Part shown: positions 27,471 to 35,254 of the stretch, one piece after another | How the letters are laid out: every line of letters begins with the position of its first letter | Position numbering within the stretch: position 1 is the first letter of the stretch | Origin: Aequorivita sinensis | GTDB lineage: Bacteria; Bacteroidota; Bacteroidia; Flavobacteriales; Flavobacteriaceae | Length of the DNA: 64,000 bases | NCBI RefSeq assembly: GCF_006346335.1 | Contig: NZ_VDMC01000002.1 | Span: 434,001-498,000, forward strand | Reading direction: 5' to 3' | Translations under genes and position numbers: made by a program | Notes under the pieces: model-generated | Databases searched by the model: none | Seen by the model: the letters and a program-made list of their open reading frames with translations, nothing else | What the model was told of the DNA's origin: nothing

Positions 27471-28232
27471 TTGAAAAACACAGCAAAAATTTCAGCCATT
27501 GCCATAACGCTTAATGAAGCGCATAACATCGAAGCTTATATAGATAGTCTTTGGTTTGCCGATGAAATCATCATTGTAGATTCATATAGTACAGATGAAA
27601 CAGTTTCTTTAGCGGAAAAACACGAGAAGGTTACAGTGTACCAAAGAAAATTTGATAACTTTTCGGCTCAAAAAAACTTTGCGATTTCAAAAGCGAAAAA
27701 TGATTGGGTTACTTTTTTCGATTTAGACGAAGAAGTAACTCCAAAATTAGCTGACGAAATTGTTGAACTAGCGAAAAACCCAAAAGCTATAGCCTATTAT
27801 GTAAAACGCGATTTCTATTTTATGGGAAAACGTATAAAGTACAGCGGTTTGCAAAACGATTATATCGTAAGGTTTTTCAATAAAAATCATTGTCAATACA
27901 ACGCCAATTTAGTTCACGAAACTTTAGAAACCGATGGGAAAACTGAAAATCTAAAAAACAGTTTACCACATCACACATATAAATCCTTCGACGATTACAC
28001 CGCAAAAATGCATAAATACAGTGCATTACAAGCTAAAATGCTTTATAAAAAAGGGAAGAAACCTACCTATTATCACTTCCTCTTTAGGCCATATTATCGG
28101 TTTTGGAATCAGTTTATATTTCGTTTGGGAATTCTCGACGGAAAAGAAGGGTTTATCTTAGCCTACGTGAGTGCATTTTCAGTATTTAAACGATATATTA
28201 ATCTTTGGTTACTTTATAGAAAAATAGCTTAA
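27471..28232 (+). CDS. Glycosyltransferase family 2 (WaaE/KdtX-like), paralog
   Basis: A TTG start (MKNTAKISAIAITLNEAHNI) is the only initiator that keeps the first strand. The 253-aa protein repeats the neighbour's pattern: IIIVDSYSTDETVSLAEKH, QRKFDNFSAQKNFAISKA, WVTFFDLDEEVTPKL and a C-terminal FLFRPYYRFWNQFIFRLGIL segment. The metal site reads DLDEE where the paralog has DADER. The gap to the upstream paralog is 58 bp and to the next gene 9 bp, so these three are probably one operon for sequential sugar additions. Confidence 0.88.
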   Translation: MKNTAKISAIAITLNEAHNIEAYIDSLWFADEIIIVDSYSTDETVSLAEKHEKVTVYQRKFDNFSAQKNFAISKAKNDWVTFFDLDEEVTPKLADEIVELAKNPKAIAYYVKRDFYFMGKRIKYSGLQNDYIVRFFNKNHCQYNANLVHETLETDGKTENLKNSLPHHTYKSFDDYTAKMHKYSALQAKMLYKKGKKPTYYHFLFRPYYRFWNQFIFRLGILDGKEGFILAYVSAFSVFKRYINLWLLYRKIA

Positions 28233-28241
28233 AAAAAACCT

Positions 28242-29372
28242 ATGAGTCACAAAATAGCTATCATCTTTCTCGATGAAATTCACCATATATATCATTTTGT
28301 GAGTGTAGCAGTAGAACTTGCAAAAACCAATCAAGTACATATTCTCACCCATTCTGGAAAAAATACTTTTCTACACGAATCTCTTAAGAAGCTTAATGAT
28401 AAAAACGTAGTAGTTGAAAAAATGCCAACAGCTGCCTTTAGAGAATTTACTGATAGAATAAAAGGCAGACAACTACCTAGAAAAGGCTTTTGGATAAAAA
28501 AGCACAAGAAATATATACTAAATAATTTTGATGCGATAGTCTTTACCGATTACTATCATAAATACCTCTTAAAAGCTAGAGAAGATCGCAATAAACCAAA
28601 GTTTATATTTTTAGAACACGGTACACCTGGAAGAGCTTATGCTTATAATAAAGACATCTTAGATTTTGATTTTCACCTACAATGTGGGAAATTTCACAAT
28701 AAGTCTTTAAAAGAAATGCAATTGCTAAATGAAGAATATAAAGTTACAGGTTATCCAAAACTAGATGTGGTAAAATTGGATAAATCCGAGCCTATTTTCA
28801 CCAATAACAAACCGACAGTTTTATACAATCCACACTTTACTCCTCCCCTTTCGTCTTGGCATTTTATGGGGCTCGAAATCTTGGAGTTTTTTTATAAGTC
28901 GAAAGATTACAATTTAATTTTCGCTCCGCATATTAATCTTTTCAATAAAGTTGGAGGTGACGACCCCGCCGCAATACCAAAAAAATATTATACTGCTGAA
29001 AACATATATATAGATTTGGGAAGCGATAAAAGTGTAAATATGACTTATACAAAAGCTGCCGATATCTATATTGGTGACGTCTCTAGTCAGGTTTACGAGT
29101 TTATGACTAATCCACGTCCTTGTATATTTTTAAACCCTGAAGGCGTCGATTATAAAGATGATATTAATTATCGTTTTTGGCAATGCGGTGATGCGATTAA
29201 TTCTATTAATGAATTAAATGAAGTATTAAAAATTTCCAAAGAAAACCATCAGAAAACTTATAAGTCTATACAAGAGGAAATAACTTCAGAAAATTACTAC
29301 ACAGAAGAAGGCTCCACTCCTTCAGAAAGAGCCGCTAGTGCGATAAATGAATATCTCGATAATGTTTTATAA
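28242..29372 (+). CDS. CDP-glycerol glycerophosphotransferase-like protein
   Basis: The 376-aa protein resembles the TagB/TagF-type polyol-phosphate transferases. It has FIFLEHGTPGRAY, TGYPKLDVVKLDK, PTVLYNPHFTPPLSSWHFMG, the His-containing LIFAPHINLF, and IDLGSDKSVNMTYTKAADIY followed by YIGDVSSQVYEFMTNPRPC (the SS-E phosphate-binding region). In Gram-positives these enzymes build teichoic acid. In a Gram-negative LPS cluster it more likely attaches glycerol-phosphate or another alditol-phosphate to a glycan. The substrate is an inference. Its stop codon shares TTATAA with that of the convergent GT2 gene. Confidence 0.82.
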   Translation: MSHKIAIIFLDEIHHIYHFVSVAVELAKTNQVHILTHSGKNTFLHESLKKLNDKNVVVEKMPTAAFREFTDRIKGRQLPRKGFWIKKHKKYILNNFDAIVFTDYYHKYLLKAREDRNKPKFIFLEHGTPGRAYAYNKDILDFDFHLQCGKFHNKSLKEMQLLNEEYKVTGYPKLDVVKLDKSEPIFTNNKPTVLYNPHFTPPLSSWHFMGLEILEFFYKSKDYNLIFAPHINLFNKVGGDDPAAIPKKYYTAENIYIDLGSDKSVNMTYTKAADIYIGDVSSQVYEFMTNPRPCIFLNPEGVDYKDDINYRFWQCGDAINSINELNEVLKISKENHQKTYKSIQEEITSENYYTEEGSTPSERAASAINEYLDNVL

Positions 29373-30152
29373 GTAAGCGTCAATTCCTTTTTTACACCAT
29401 GTACTTTTTTCGGCAATAGTTTTTTCTTGAATTGCATCATTGCGTTTAAACTCACTTTTATCTTTTACTTTATGCCAAATGTGGTAAACTATTCCGCGGT
29501 AACGTAGGCGTTGTCCTAAAACACCGTTGTTTATCATCCTGAGTATTAATTCTGAATCTTCTCTTCCCCAACCTTCAAACTCTTCGTTATAACCATTAAC
29601 AGCTAATACATCCTTCTTCCAAAACGACACATTACAACCTCTCATTTTCTTTGAAATCTCTTTATGTCTGCCATACATTCTACTCAACAATGGAATCCGT
29701 AAGTTTCGAGTTCGCTTTTTTATTCCCTTATCGAAAAAACCGAATTGTAGTTTTCTATTCTTGAAAAGTTCTGTTAAGTAATCTTCTTGAATGTTTACTC
29801 TACTTCCATACAAATAAGTGTTTTCTTTTGCCATTGCAATATGATCGCCCACAAAGCTTTTATGCATTATGCAATCGCCATCAATCTGCACAATGTAGTC
29901 TCCCGTTGCTCCAGCAATTGCCTTATTAAGAATAATCGCTTTTCTAAACCCATTGTCTTCGTGCCAAAAATGACGAATAGGTACTATTGATTTACTTTTA
30001 AAACTATCTATCAACGCTTTTGTTTCCTCGGTAGAGCCATCATCGGCAATCAATATTTCATCTGCCTGAATTTTTTGATTTATAGCACTCGACATTACTA
30101 AATCAAGGGCTTCGGGCCAGTTGTAGGTAGAAATAAGTAAGGAGGTTTTCAT
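29367..30152 (-). CDS. Glycosyltransferase family 2 with Glyco_transf_7C segment
   Basis: I start at the ATG at 30152 (MKTSLLISTYNWPEALDLVM), where the GT2 fold begins; an in-frame ATG at 30257 would add 35 residues unlike any signal or domain. The 261-aa protein has ILIADDGSTEETKALI, YIVQIDGDCIMHKSF (DGD metal site), GCNVSFWKKDVLAVNGYNEE, GWGREDSELILRMINNG and YHIWHKVKD. It is related to each half of the duplicated transferase at 24839-26524. It probably belongs to the same surface-glycan pathway. Confidence 0.87.
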   Translation of the reverse strand: MKTSLLISTYNWPEALDLVMSSAINQKIQADEILIADDGSTEETKALIDSFKSKSIVPIRHFWHEDNGFRKAIILNKAIAGATGDYIVQIDGDCIMHKSFVGDHIAMAKENTYLYGSRVNIQEDYLTELFKNRKLQFGFFDKGIKKRTRNLRIPLLSRMYGRHKEISKKMRGCNVSFWKKDVLAVNGYNEEFEGWGREDSELILRMINNGVLGQRLRYRGIVYHIWHKVKDKSEFKRNDAIQEKTIAEKSTWCKKGIDAYL

Positions 30153-30275
30153 TTGTTGAGAGATTTCTTCAAAGATATATTTTTTACCAAAACTAGATAA
30201 GTTCAATTTTATTGAAATTAGACAAGGATAATGCTGCTTTTTTGAAGAACTTTGCAATTAAGCAAAATTTAGCAG

Positions 30276-30842
30276 ATGAATATCAAAGACGAAACAAACA
30301 ATGCCCTTTTAACTCTTAAAAAAGGGGGACTTATTTTATATCCTACAGACACAGTTTGGGGAATAGGATGCGATGCTACAAATGCCGAAGCGGTAGAAAA
30401 AGTATTTAAACTAAAGCAAAGGAGTGATGATAAATCTTTGATTTGTTTAGTGAGTGATTTTAAAATGTTAAATGAATTTATAGAGGATGTTCCTGAAGTT
30501 GCTTATGATATCTTAAAGTATGCTGCAAAGCCAACAACCATTATTTACGACGACCCTATTCGCATAGCTGAGAATATTATTGCCAAGGACAATACACTAG
30601 CTATACGAGTGGTTAAGGATGATTTTTGTAAAACCTTGATTAGAAAATTTCGCAAACCTATTGTTTCTACATCAGCAAATATTTCCGGAACGCCCACTCC
30701 TGGAACTTACTCCGAAATAGACCCTTTAATTTTGGAAGGCGTGGACTATGTTGTAAATTTGCACCGCGATAAAAAAACTGGAAAACCTTCGGCAATTATT
30801 AAACTTGGAAATGATGGAAGTGTAAAGGTAATGCGCAAATAG
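30276..30842 (+). CDS. Threonylcarbamoyl-AMP synthase (TsaC/Sua5/YrdC family)
   Basis: The 188-aa single-domain protein makes L-threonylcarbamoyladenylate from Thr, bicarbonate and ATP for the t6A37 modification of ANN-decoding tRNAs. The YrdC signature is clear: GGLILYPTDTVWGIGCDATN, VFKLKQRSDDKSLICLV and RKPIVSTSANISGTPTPGT. It lacks the extra C-terminal Sua5 domain, so it is the short TsaC-like form. The divergent neighbour is a glycosyltransferase, and the next plus-strand gene, also in tRNA maturation, is the CCA-adding-type enzyme. Confidence 0.92.
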   Translation: MNIKDETNNALLTLKKGGLILYPTDTVWGIGCDATNAEAVEKVFKLKQRSDDKSLICLVSDFKMLNEFIEDVPEVAYDILKYAAKPTTIIYDDPIRIAENIIAKDNTLAIRVVKDDFCKTLIRKFRKPIVSTSANISGTPTPGTYSEIDPLILEGVDYVVNLHRDKKTGKPSAIIKLGNDGSVKVMRK

Positions 30843-30986
30843 AAATTGAAACAAGACTAAAGAGAAACAAGAAACATAACGGCTTATCTAGCAAGGTATT
30901 AATACGCTGCTAGCATAAACGCTTCATCTTAAAAGATAGTAATTTTAAAAATATTTACGCCTTTGCTTCTCTGCTAGAAATAATAA

Positions 30987-32408
30987 ATGGCAAAACAAAC
31001 ATACATATCGGCATTAGAGAATCCTATTTTTAGAACAATCTCTAAGGCTGCGTCTAATTTAAACCTTGAAACTTATGTTATTGGAGGTTACGTCCGCGAT
31101 TTTATTTTAAAACGCGGTGAAGCCAAAGATATTGATATAGTAGCAGTTGGTAGTGGAATTGACCTTGCTGAAGAAGTAGCTAGACTCTTACCTGGTAAAC
31201 CAAAGGTATCAGTTTTTAAAACCTATGGTACGGCCATGTTAAAAAGTGGCAGAATAGAACTTGAATTTGTAGGAGCACGTAAAGAATCTTATACAGAAGA
31301 AAGTAGAAACCCAGCAGTAGAAAACGGCACCCTTGAAGACGACCAAAACCGAAGAGATTTCACTATAAACGCCCTGGCGCTTAGCCTTGGCTATGAGAAT
31401 TACGGTGAGCTTCTCGATCCTTTTAACGGTATTAAAGATCTTCAAAAGAAAATTATAAGAACTCCACTAAATCCTGATATTACATATAGCGACGATCCAT
31501 TGCGAATGCTGCGTGCCATTCGATTTGCAACGCAATTAGATTTTGTTATTGAAAAAGAGTCCTTGAATTCTATCACAAAAAACGCTGAAAGAATTAAAAT
31601 AATCTCAAAAGAGCGAGTGGTAGATGAAATTAATAAGATTTTACTTTCAGATGTACCTTCTAAAGGGTTTACGTTATTACATAAAACAGGATTATTAAGC
31701 TACATCCTTCCTGAGCTAATGGCTTTACAAGGTATTGATGAAAAAGAAGGGCAAACCCATAAAGACAACTTCTGGCATACATTAGAAGTGGTAGATAATA
31801 TTTCTAAAACTACAGACGATTTATGGTTGCGATGGGCTGCTTTATTACACGACATTGGGAAAGCCCCAACAAAAAAGTTTGATAAAAAAATAGGCTGGAC
31901 ATTTCACGCACACGAATTTGTGGGTGCGAAAATGGTTTATAAACTTTTTAAGCGCTTAAAAATGCCATTAAACGACAAGATGAAGTTCGTTCAAAAAATG
32001 GTTTTAATGAGTTCACGTCCAATTGCTTTAGCCAGTGACGTTACTGACAGCGCTGTAAGGAGATTAATTTTTGATGCTGGCGAATACGTGGAAGATTTAA
32101 TGACCCTTTGCGAAGCAGATATCACCACTAAAAATCCTAAAAAATTTAAAAAATACCACGCAAACTTTCAATTAGTTCGCGAAAAAATCGTGGAAGTTGA
32201 AGAGCGCGATCACGTTCGTAATTTTCAACCGCCCGTTTCTGGGGAAGAAATTATGGAGACTTTTAATTTAAAGCCTTCTCGTGAAATTGGAATTATAAAA
32301 GATGCAATTAAAGAAGCTATTCTAGAAGGGGAAATCCCTAATGAATATGAAGCAGCAAAGGCATTTATGCTAAAAAAAGGTGCAGATTTAGGCTTAAAAA
32401 AAAATTAA
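30987..32408 (+). CDS. CCA tRNA nucleotidyltransferase / poly(A)-polymerase family with HD domain
   Basis: The 473-aa protein has the class II nucleotidyltransferase head, YVIGGYVRDFILKRG followed by the metal-binding DIDIVAVG (about 33-55), then RRDFTINALALSLG and the RNA-binding region DPLRMLRAIRFATQLDFVIE (about 165-185). A central HD domain follows (HTLEVVDNI, WAALLHDIGKAPTKKF, about 255-300). It should add or repair the 3' CCA of tRNAs. The tRNA gene in this window does not encode CCA, consistent with the need. It lies 4 bp before the heme A synthase gene. Confidence 0.9.
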   Translation: MAKQTYISALENPIFRTISKAASNLNLETYVIGGYVRDFILKRGEAKDIDIVAVGSGIDLAEEVARLLPGKPKVSVFKTYGTAMLKSGRIELEFVGARKESYTEESRNPAVENGTLEDDQNRRDFTINALALSLGYENYGELLDPFNGIKDLQKKIIRTPLNPDITYSDDPLRMLRAIRFATQLDFVIEKESLNSITKNAERIKIISKERVVDEINKILLSDVPSKGFTLLHKTGLLSYILPELMALQGIDEKEGQTHKDNFWHTLEVVDNISKTTDDLWLRWAALLHDIGKAPTKKFDKKIGWTFHAHEFVGAKMVYKLFKRLKMPLNDKMKFVQKMVLMSSRPIALASDVTDSAVRRLIFDAGEYVEDLMTLCEADITTKNPKKFKKYHANFQLVREKIVEVEERDHVRNFQPPVSGEEIMETFNLKPSREIGIIKDAIKEAILEGEIPNEYEAAKAFMLKKGADLGLKKN

Positions 32409-32412
32409 ACTA

Positions 32413-33438
32413 ATGTTTAGAAAATCAATTAAAGTTTCAATTGTACTAGTTTACCTAGTAATTATCGCTGGGGCTATGGTACGAATGACTGGCTCTGGAA
32501 TGGGTTGCCCAGATTGGCCAAAATGTTTCGGGTATTATATACCACCTACAGAAATTTCTGAATTAGAATGGGCCCCCGAAAGAACATTTAAAAAAGGACA
32601 GGTAATTATTCACAACGATGCCTTATACGTTGCAAAAGAAGATTTTACAACCTCCAATCAATACACCGATTCTCATTGGGAATTATACACCAAGCACGAC
32701 TATGCTACCTTCAACGTATGGCACACATGGATTGAATATGTAAACCGATTATTTGGAGCTTTATCTGGTTTTGCAATTCTTATCATGGCAATATTTTCAC
32801 TTCGAAAATGGAAAACTAAAAAACAACTTACCATCTTATCCTGGGTAAGCGTTGGATTATTAGTATTTCAAGCTTGGCTAGGAGCTACAGTAGTTTACTC
32901 GGTGCTTTCTCCTGTTAAAATTACCATCCATATGGTTATGGCCTTGGTTATTTTGGCAGTATTACTTTATATCCTATATGCTTCAAAAGAAAAGCCAGTA
33001 AATTATTTCACCTCTAGAAGTTATAGAACACTTATCCTCTTTGCAGTAGTCCTAACACTTATACAAGTGGTTTTAGGTACTCAGGTTCGTGAATTTGTTG
33101 ATGAACGCGTCAAAGAAATTGGATATAATTCCCCAGAATTATGGTTGGAAAACCCGAGATTAGACTTCTATTTACATCGCTCTTTTTCAATATTAGTAGT
33201 TTTAGTAAACCTATCATTGTGGTATTTCAATAGAAAAAGAAACTATGGATTAAAGTATTTAGATGCTCTAATTTTATTAATTCTCGCTGAAGCATTCACA
33301 GGAATCTTAATGTATTATTTTGATTTTCCTGTACTCTCACAACCGCTTCATCTCGTTATTGCCACATTGCTCTTTGGAGTTCAATTTTATATATTGTTGG
33401 AAGCATTTCTAACCAATAGAACGAGTAAAAGTTTGTAA
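32413..33438 (+). CDS. ctaA: Heme A synthase (COX15/CtaA family)
   Basis: Integral membrane oxygenase that converts heme O to heme A for cytochrome oxidase. The 341-aa protein starts with a membrane helix ending in MVRMTGSGMGCPDWPKCFG, the COX15 signature with a conserved cysteine. Candidate heme ligands lie in HTWIEYVNRLFG, ITIHMVMAL, DFYLHRSFSILVV and PLHLVIATLLFG. The first periplasmic loop (about residues 46-92) is enlarged and Trp/Tyr-rich (APERTFKKGQ, ALYVAKEDFTTSNQY, SHWELY), which recalls a small carbohydrate-binding module. It lies 4 bp after the nucleotidyltransferase gene. Confidence 0.9.
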   Translation: MFRKSIKVSIVLVYLVIIAGAMVRMTGSGMGCPDWPKCFGYYIPPTEISELEWAPERTFKKGQVIIHNDALYVAKEDFTTSNQYTDSHWELYTKHDYATFNVWHTWIEYVNRLFGALSGFAILIMAIFSLRKWKTKKQLTILSWVSVGLLVFQAWLGATVVYSVLSPVKITIHMVMALVILAVLLYILYASKEKPVNYFTSRSYRTLILFAVVLTLIQVVLGTQVREFVDERVKEIGYNSPELWLENPRLDFYLHRSFSILVVLVNLSLWYFNRKRNYGLKYLDALILLILAEAFTGILMYYFDFPVLSQPLHLVIATLLFGVQFYILLEAFLTNRTSKSL

Positions 33439-33443
33439 CTTTG
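33436..33443 (+). promoter_or_regulatory. Candidate -7 box for the pRiA4b ORF3-like gene
   Basis: TAACTTTG fits the Bacteroidota -7 consensus TAnnTTTG and overlaps the ctaA stop codon. It is 24 bp before the next ATG. No clear -33 TTTG stands at the right distance, so support is partial. Confidence 0.35.
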
Positions 33444-33467
33444 CGCACTAATTTTTTTATAGCTTAA

Positions 33468-33998
33468 ATGGTTTACCGATTTAGAATTATACTAGACACC
33501 GAAGAAGATGTATTTAGAGACATCGAGATAGAAGCTTCTGCTACCTTAGAAGATTTCCACAATGCAATTACCCAATCTTTTGGATTTGACGGCCAAGAAA
33601 TGGCTTCATTCTACACTAGTAATGAGTTTTGGGAAGAAGAAGAGGAAATTTCACTTTTTGATGTAAGTGATGAACCTGGCGGTATAAGAGTAATGGGCGA
33701 TACTTATTTAGAAGATGTGGTAGATAAGGACAACACTCGACTACTTTATGTTTACGATTTTCTAAATATGTGGACGTTTATGGTAGAATTAGCCGACATA
33801 GGTGAAGTTGAAACTGGACGAATTTATCCAAACCTAATGTACTCTCAAGGTGAAATTCCTGCTGAAGCACCTGAAAAAGAGTTCATTTCGGAACCTATAG
33901 AAGGTGATGATGATGATGATGATGATTTTTTTGATGACGATTACGATTTAGATCCAGAAGACTACGACAGTCTGGATTTTGATGAAAACTGGAACTAG
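33468..33998 (+). CDS. Plasmid pRiA4b ORF-3-like family protein
   Basis: The 176-aa protein matches the pRiA4b ORF3-like family (a ubiquitin-like fold with an unknown cellular role): VYRFRIILDTEEDVFRDIEI, TLEDFHNAITQSFGFDG, MASFYTSNEFW and YVYDFLNMWTFMVELADIG. Despite the name it is chromosomal in many Bacteroidota. The last 40 residues are extremely acidic, encoded partly by a (GAT)n run near 33905-33928 (six Asp in a row), which could vary in length by slippage. No partner is evident from context. Confidence 0.82.
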   Translation: MVYRFRIILDTEEDVFRDIEIEASATLEDFHNAITQSFGFDGQEMASFYTSNEFWEEEEEISLFDVSDEPGGIRVMGDTYLEDVVDKDNTRLLYVYDFLNMWTFMVELADIGEVETGRIYPNLMYSQGEIPAEAPEKEFISEPIEGDDDDDDDFFDDDYDLDPEDYDSLDFDENWN

Positions 33999-34074
33999 CT
34001 ATTAGTAACAGATCATTATTAGAAGGTAGTACAACACATTTACATTCCTAAAATTTTAATATCTAATATTCTAT

Positions 34075-35133
34075 ATGATAAACCTTTTTTCTACTCATAT
34101 TGCATCTCTTTCAATCCACAGAGTGGGTAACAAAAGCCGTGGGGAAGATATTTTTCTTTCTGCCGAGCCTTATAAAATGGATGATGAAATTACCCCATTG
34201 TTAAAAGAGTTTTTCTTAAAGCCTTTTCGTGAAAAAGAAGAGAACTACTTTAAGTTTTCACACGAAGCCGATTTAGAGTTTCACGAATTGTATAACAACG
34301 CAAATAACATATTTAACAATCCTGAAAACATACACGAAGAGAGTAAAAAAATTGCTACTTATCTCTTTAATCAGTCTGAGCATCCACATATTAAAAGTGG
34401 TGAGGTTTACGTAGCTTATCTTGAAGGTGTACAATTGGACAATGTGAAGATGGACGCCATTGGTGTTTTTAAAAGTGAATTGAAACAAGATTTTCTTCAG
34501 TTTTTAGAAGAAGGAAATTCACTGGACGCAATGTTACAACAAGGTGTAAGTTTAAATAAACTTGATAAAGGTTGCATCATTTTCAACGCTAACAAAGAAG
34601 AAGGATACAAAATACTTTCAGTAGATAGCAACCGCTATGATGCGCGTTATTGGTTAGAAAGCTTCCTAGGTGTAGAACCGCTAGCTGACGACAACTTTCA
34701 CACCAAAAAATACTTGAAGTTCTGTCAAGACTTCGCCAAGGATGTTGTTTTACCTGCCGAAGATAAAAAGCAGGAAGTAATGTTTATGAACCGAGCAGTA
34801 AATCATTTTGCGAAAAATGACACTTTTGAAGAAACTGCTTTTATGAATGAAGTAATTGACAACCCTGATTTATTACCAGAATTCCGTAATTATAAAACTG
34901 AAAAAGCGCCTAAATACAGCATCGAAGATTTAACGACATTCCCAATTGCAAATACCGCTGTAACAGCAGCGAGAAAAAAAATTAAGAATGTTATCAATTT
35001 GGATACCAACATACAAATCAAACTCGATTTCATAAACCCTGAAAGCGCAGATAAATTTGTAGAGAAAGGTTGGGATGAGGAGAAGCAAATGTACTACTAC
35101 TTAGTTTACTTCAATAAAGAACAGAAAGTATAG
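34075..35133 (+). CDS. Nucleoid-associated protein (NdpA/YejK-like)
   Basis: The 352-aa protein begins INLFSTHIASLSIHRVGNKS and continues LLKEFFLKPFREKEENYFKF, then HIKSGEVYVAYLEGVQLDN, as in the 37-kDa nucleoid-associated protein family. These proteins bind the nucleoid; their molecular role is poorly defined. The C-terminal half (NIQIKLDFINPESADKFVEK) is also family-typical. There is no signal or membrane segment. A double terminator follows. Confidence 0.8.
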   Translation: MINLFSTHIASLSIHRVGNKSRGEDIFLSAEPYKMDDEITPLLKEFFLKPFREKEENYFKFSHEADLEFHELYNNANNIFNNPENIHEESKKIATYLFNQSEHPHIKSGEVYVAYLEGVQLDNVKMDAIGVFKSELKQDFLQFLEEGNSLDAMLQQGVSLNKLDKGCIIFNANKEEGYKILSVDSNRYDARYWLESFLGVEPLADDNFHTKKYLKFCQDFAKDVVLPAEDKKQEVMFMNRAVNHFAKNDTFEETAFMNEVIDNPDLLPEFRNYKTEKAPKYSIEDLTTFPIANTAVTAARKKIKNVINLDTNIQIKLDFINPESADKFVEKGWDEEKQMYYYLVYFNKEQKV

Positions 35134-35153
35134 CTGTAGCCAAACAATAAAAT

Positions 35154-35196
35154 AAAAAGAGCAAAACATTTAAATTTTAAATGTTTTGCTCTTTTT
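35154..35196. terminator. Long perfect hairpin, bidirectional terminator
   Basis: Arms of 21 bp (left AAAAAGAGCAAAACATTTAA...) around a single central T make a very long perfect inverted repeat with A-run and T-run ends, between convergent ndpA-like and recQ genes. Confidence 0.9.
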
Positions 35197-35204
35197 GTAT
35201 TTAG

Positions 35205-35242
35205 ACATTCCGTTTATACTGTTTACAAACGGAATGTTTTTT
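35205..35242 (+). terminator. Second hairpin with T-tail
   Basis: ACATTCCGTTT (35205-35215) pairs with AAACGGAATGT (35227-35237), followed by TTTTT. It backs up the previous hairpin on the plus strand only. Confidence 0.8.
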
Positions 35243-35254
35243 ACATTAATATGA

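Noticed and set aside
28242-29372. Teichoic acid biosynthesis
   Set aside because: The organism is Gram-negative by all other evidence (LPS genes, outer-membrane receptors and barrels), and no other teichoic acid genes are present.
33468-33998. Plasmid-derived gene, from the pRiA4b family name
   Set aside because: The family is common on Bacteroidota chromosomes. The flanking genes are housekeeping and the base composition matches them.
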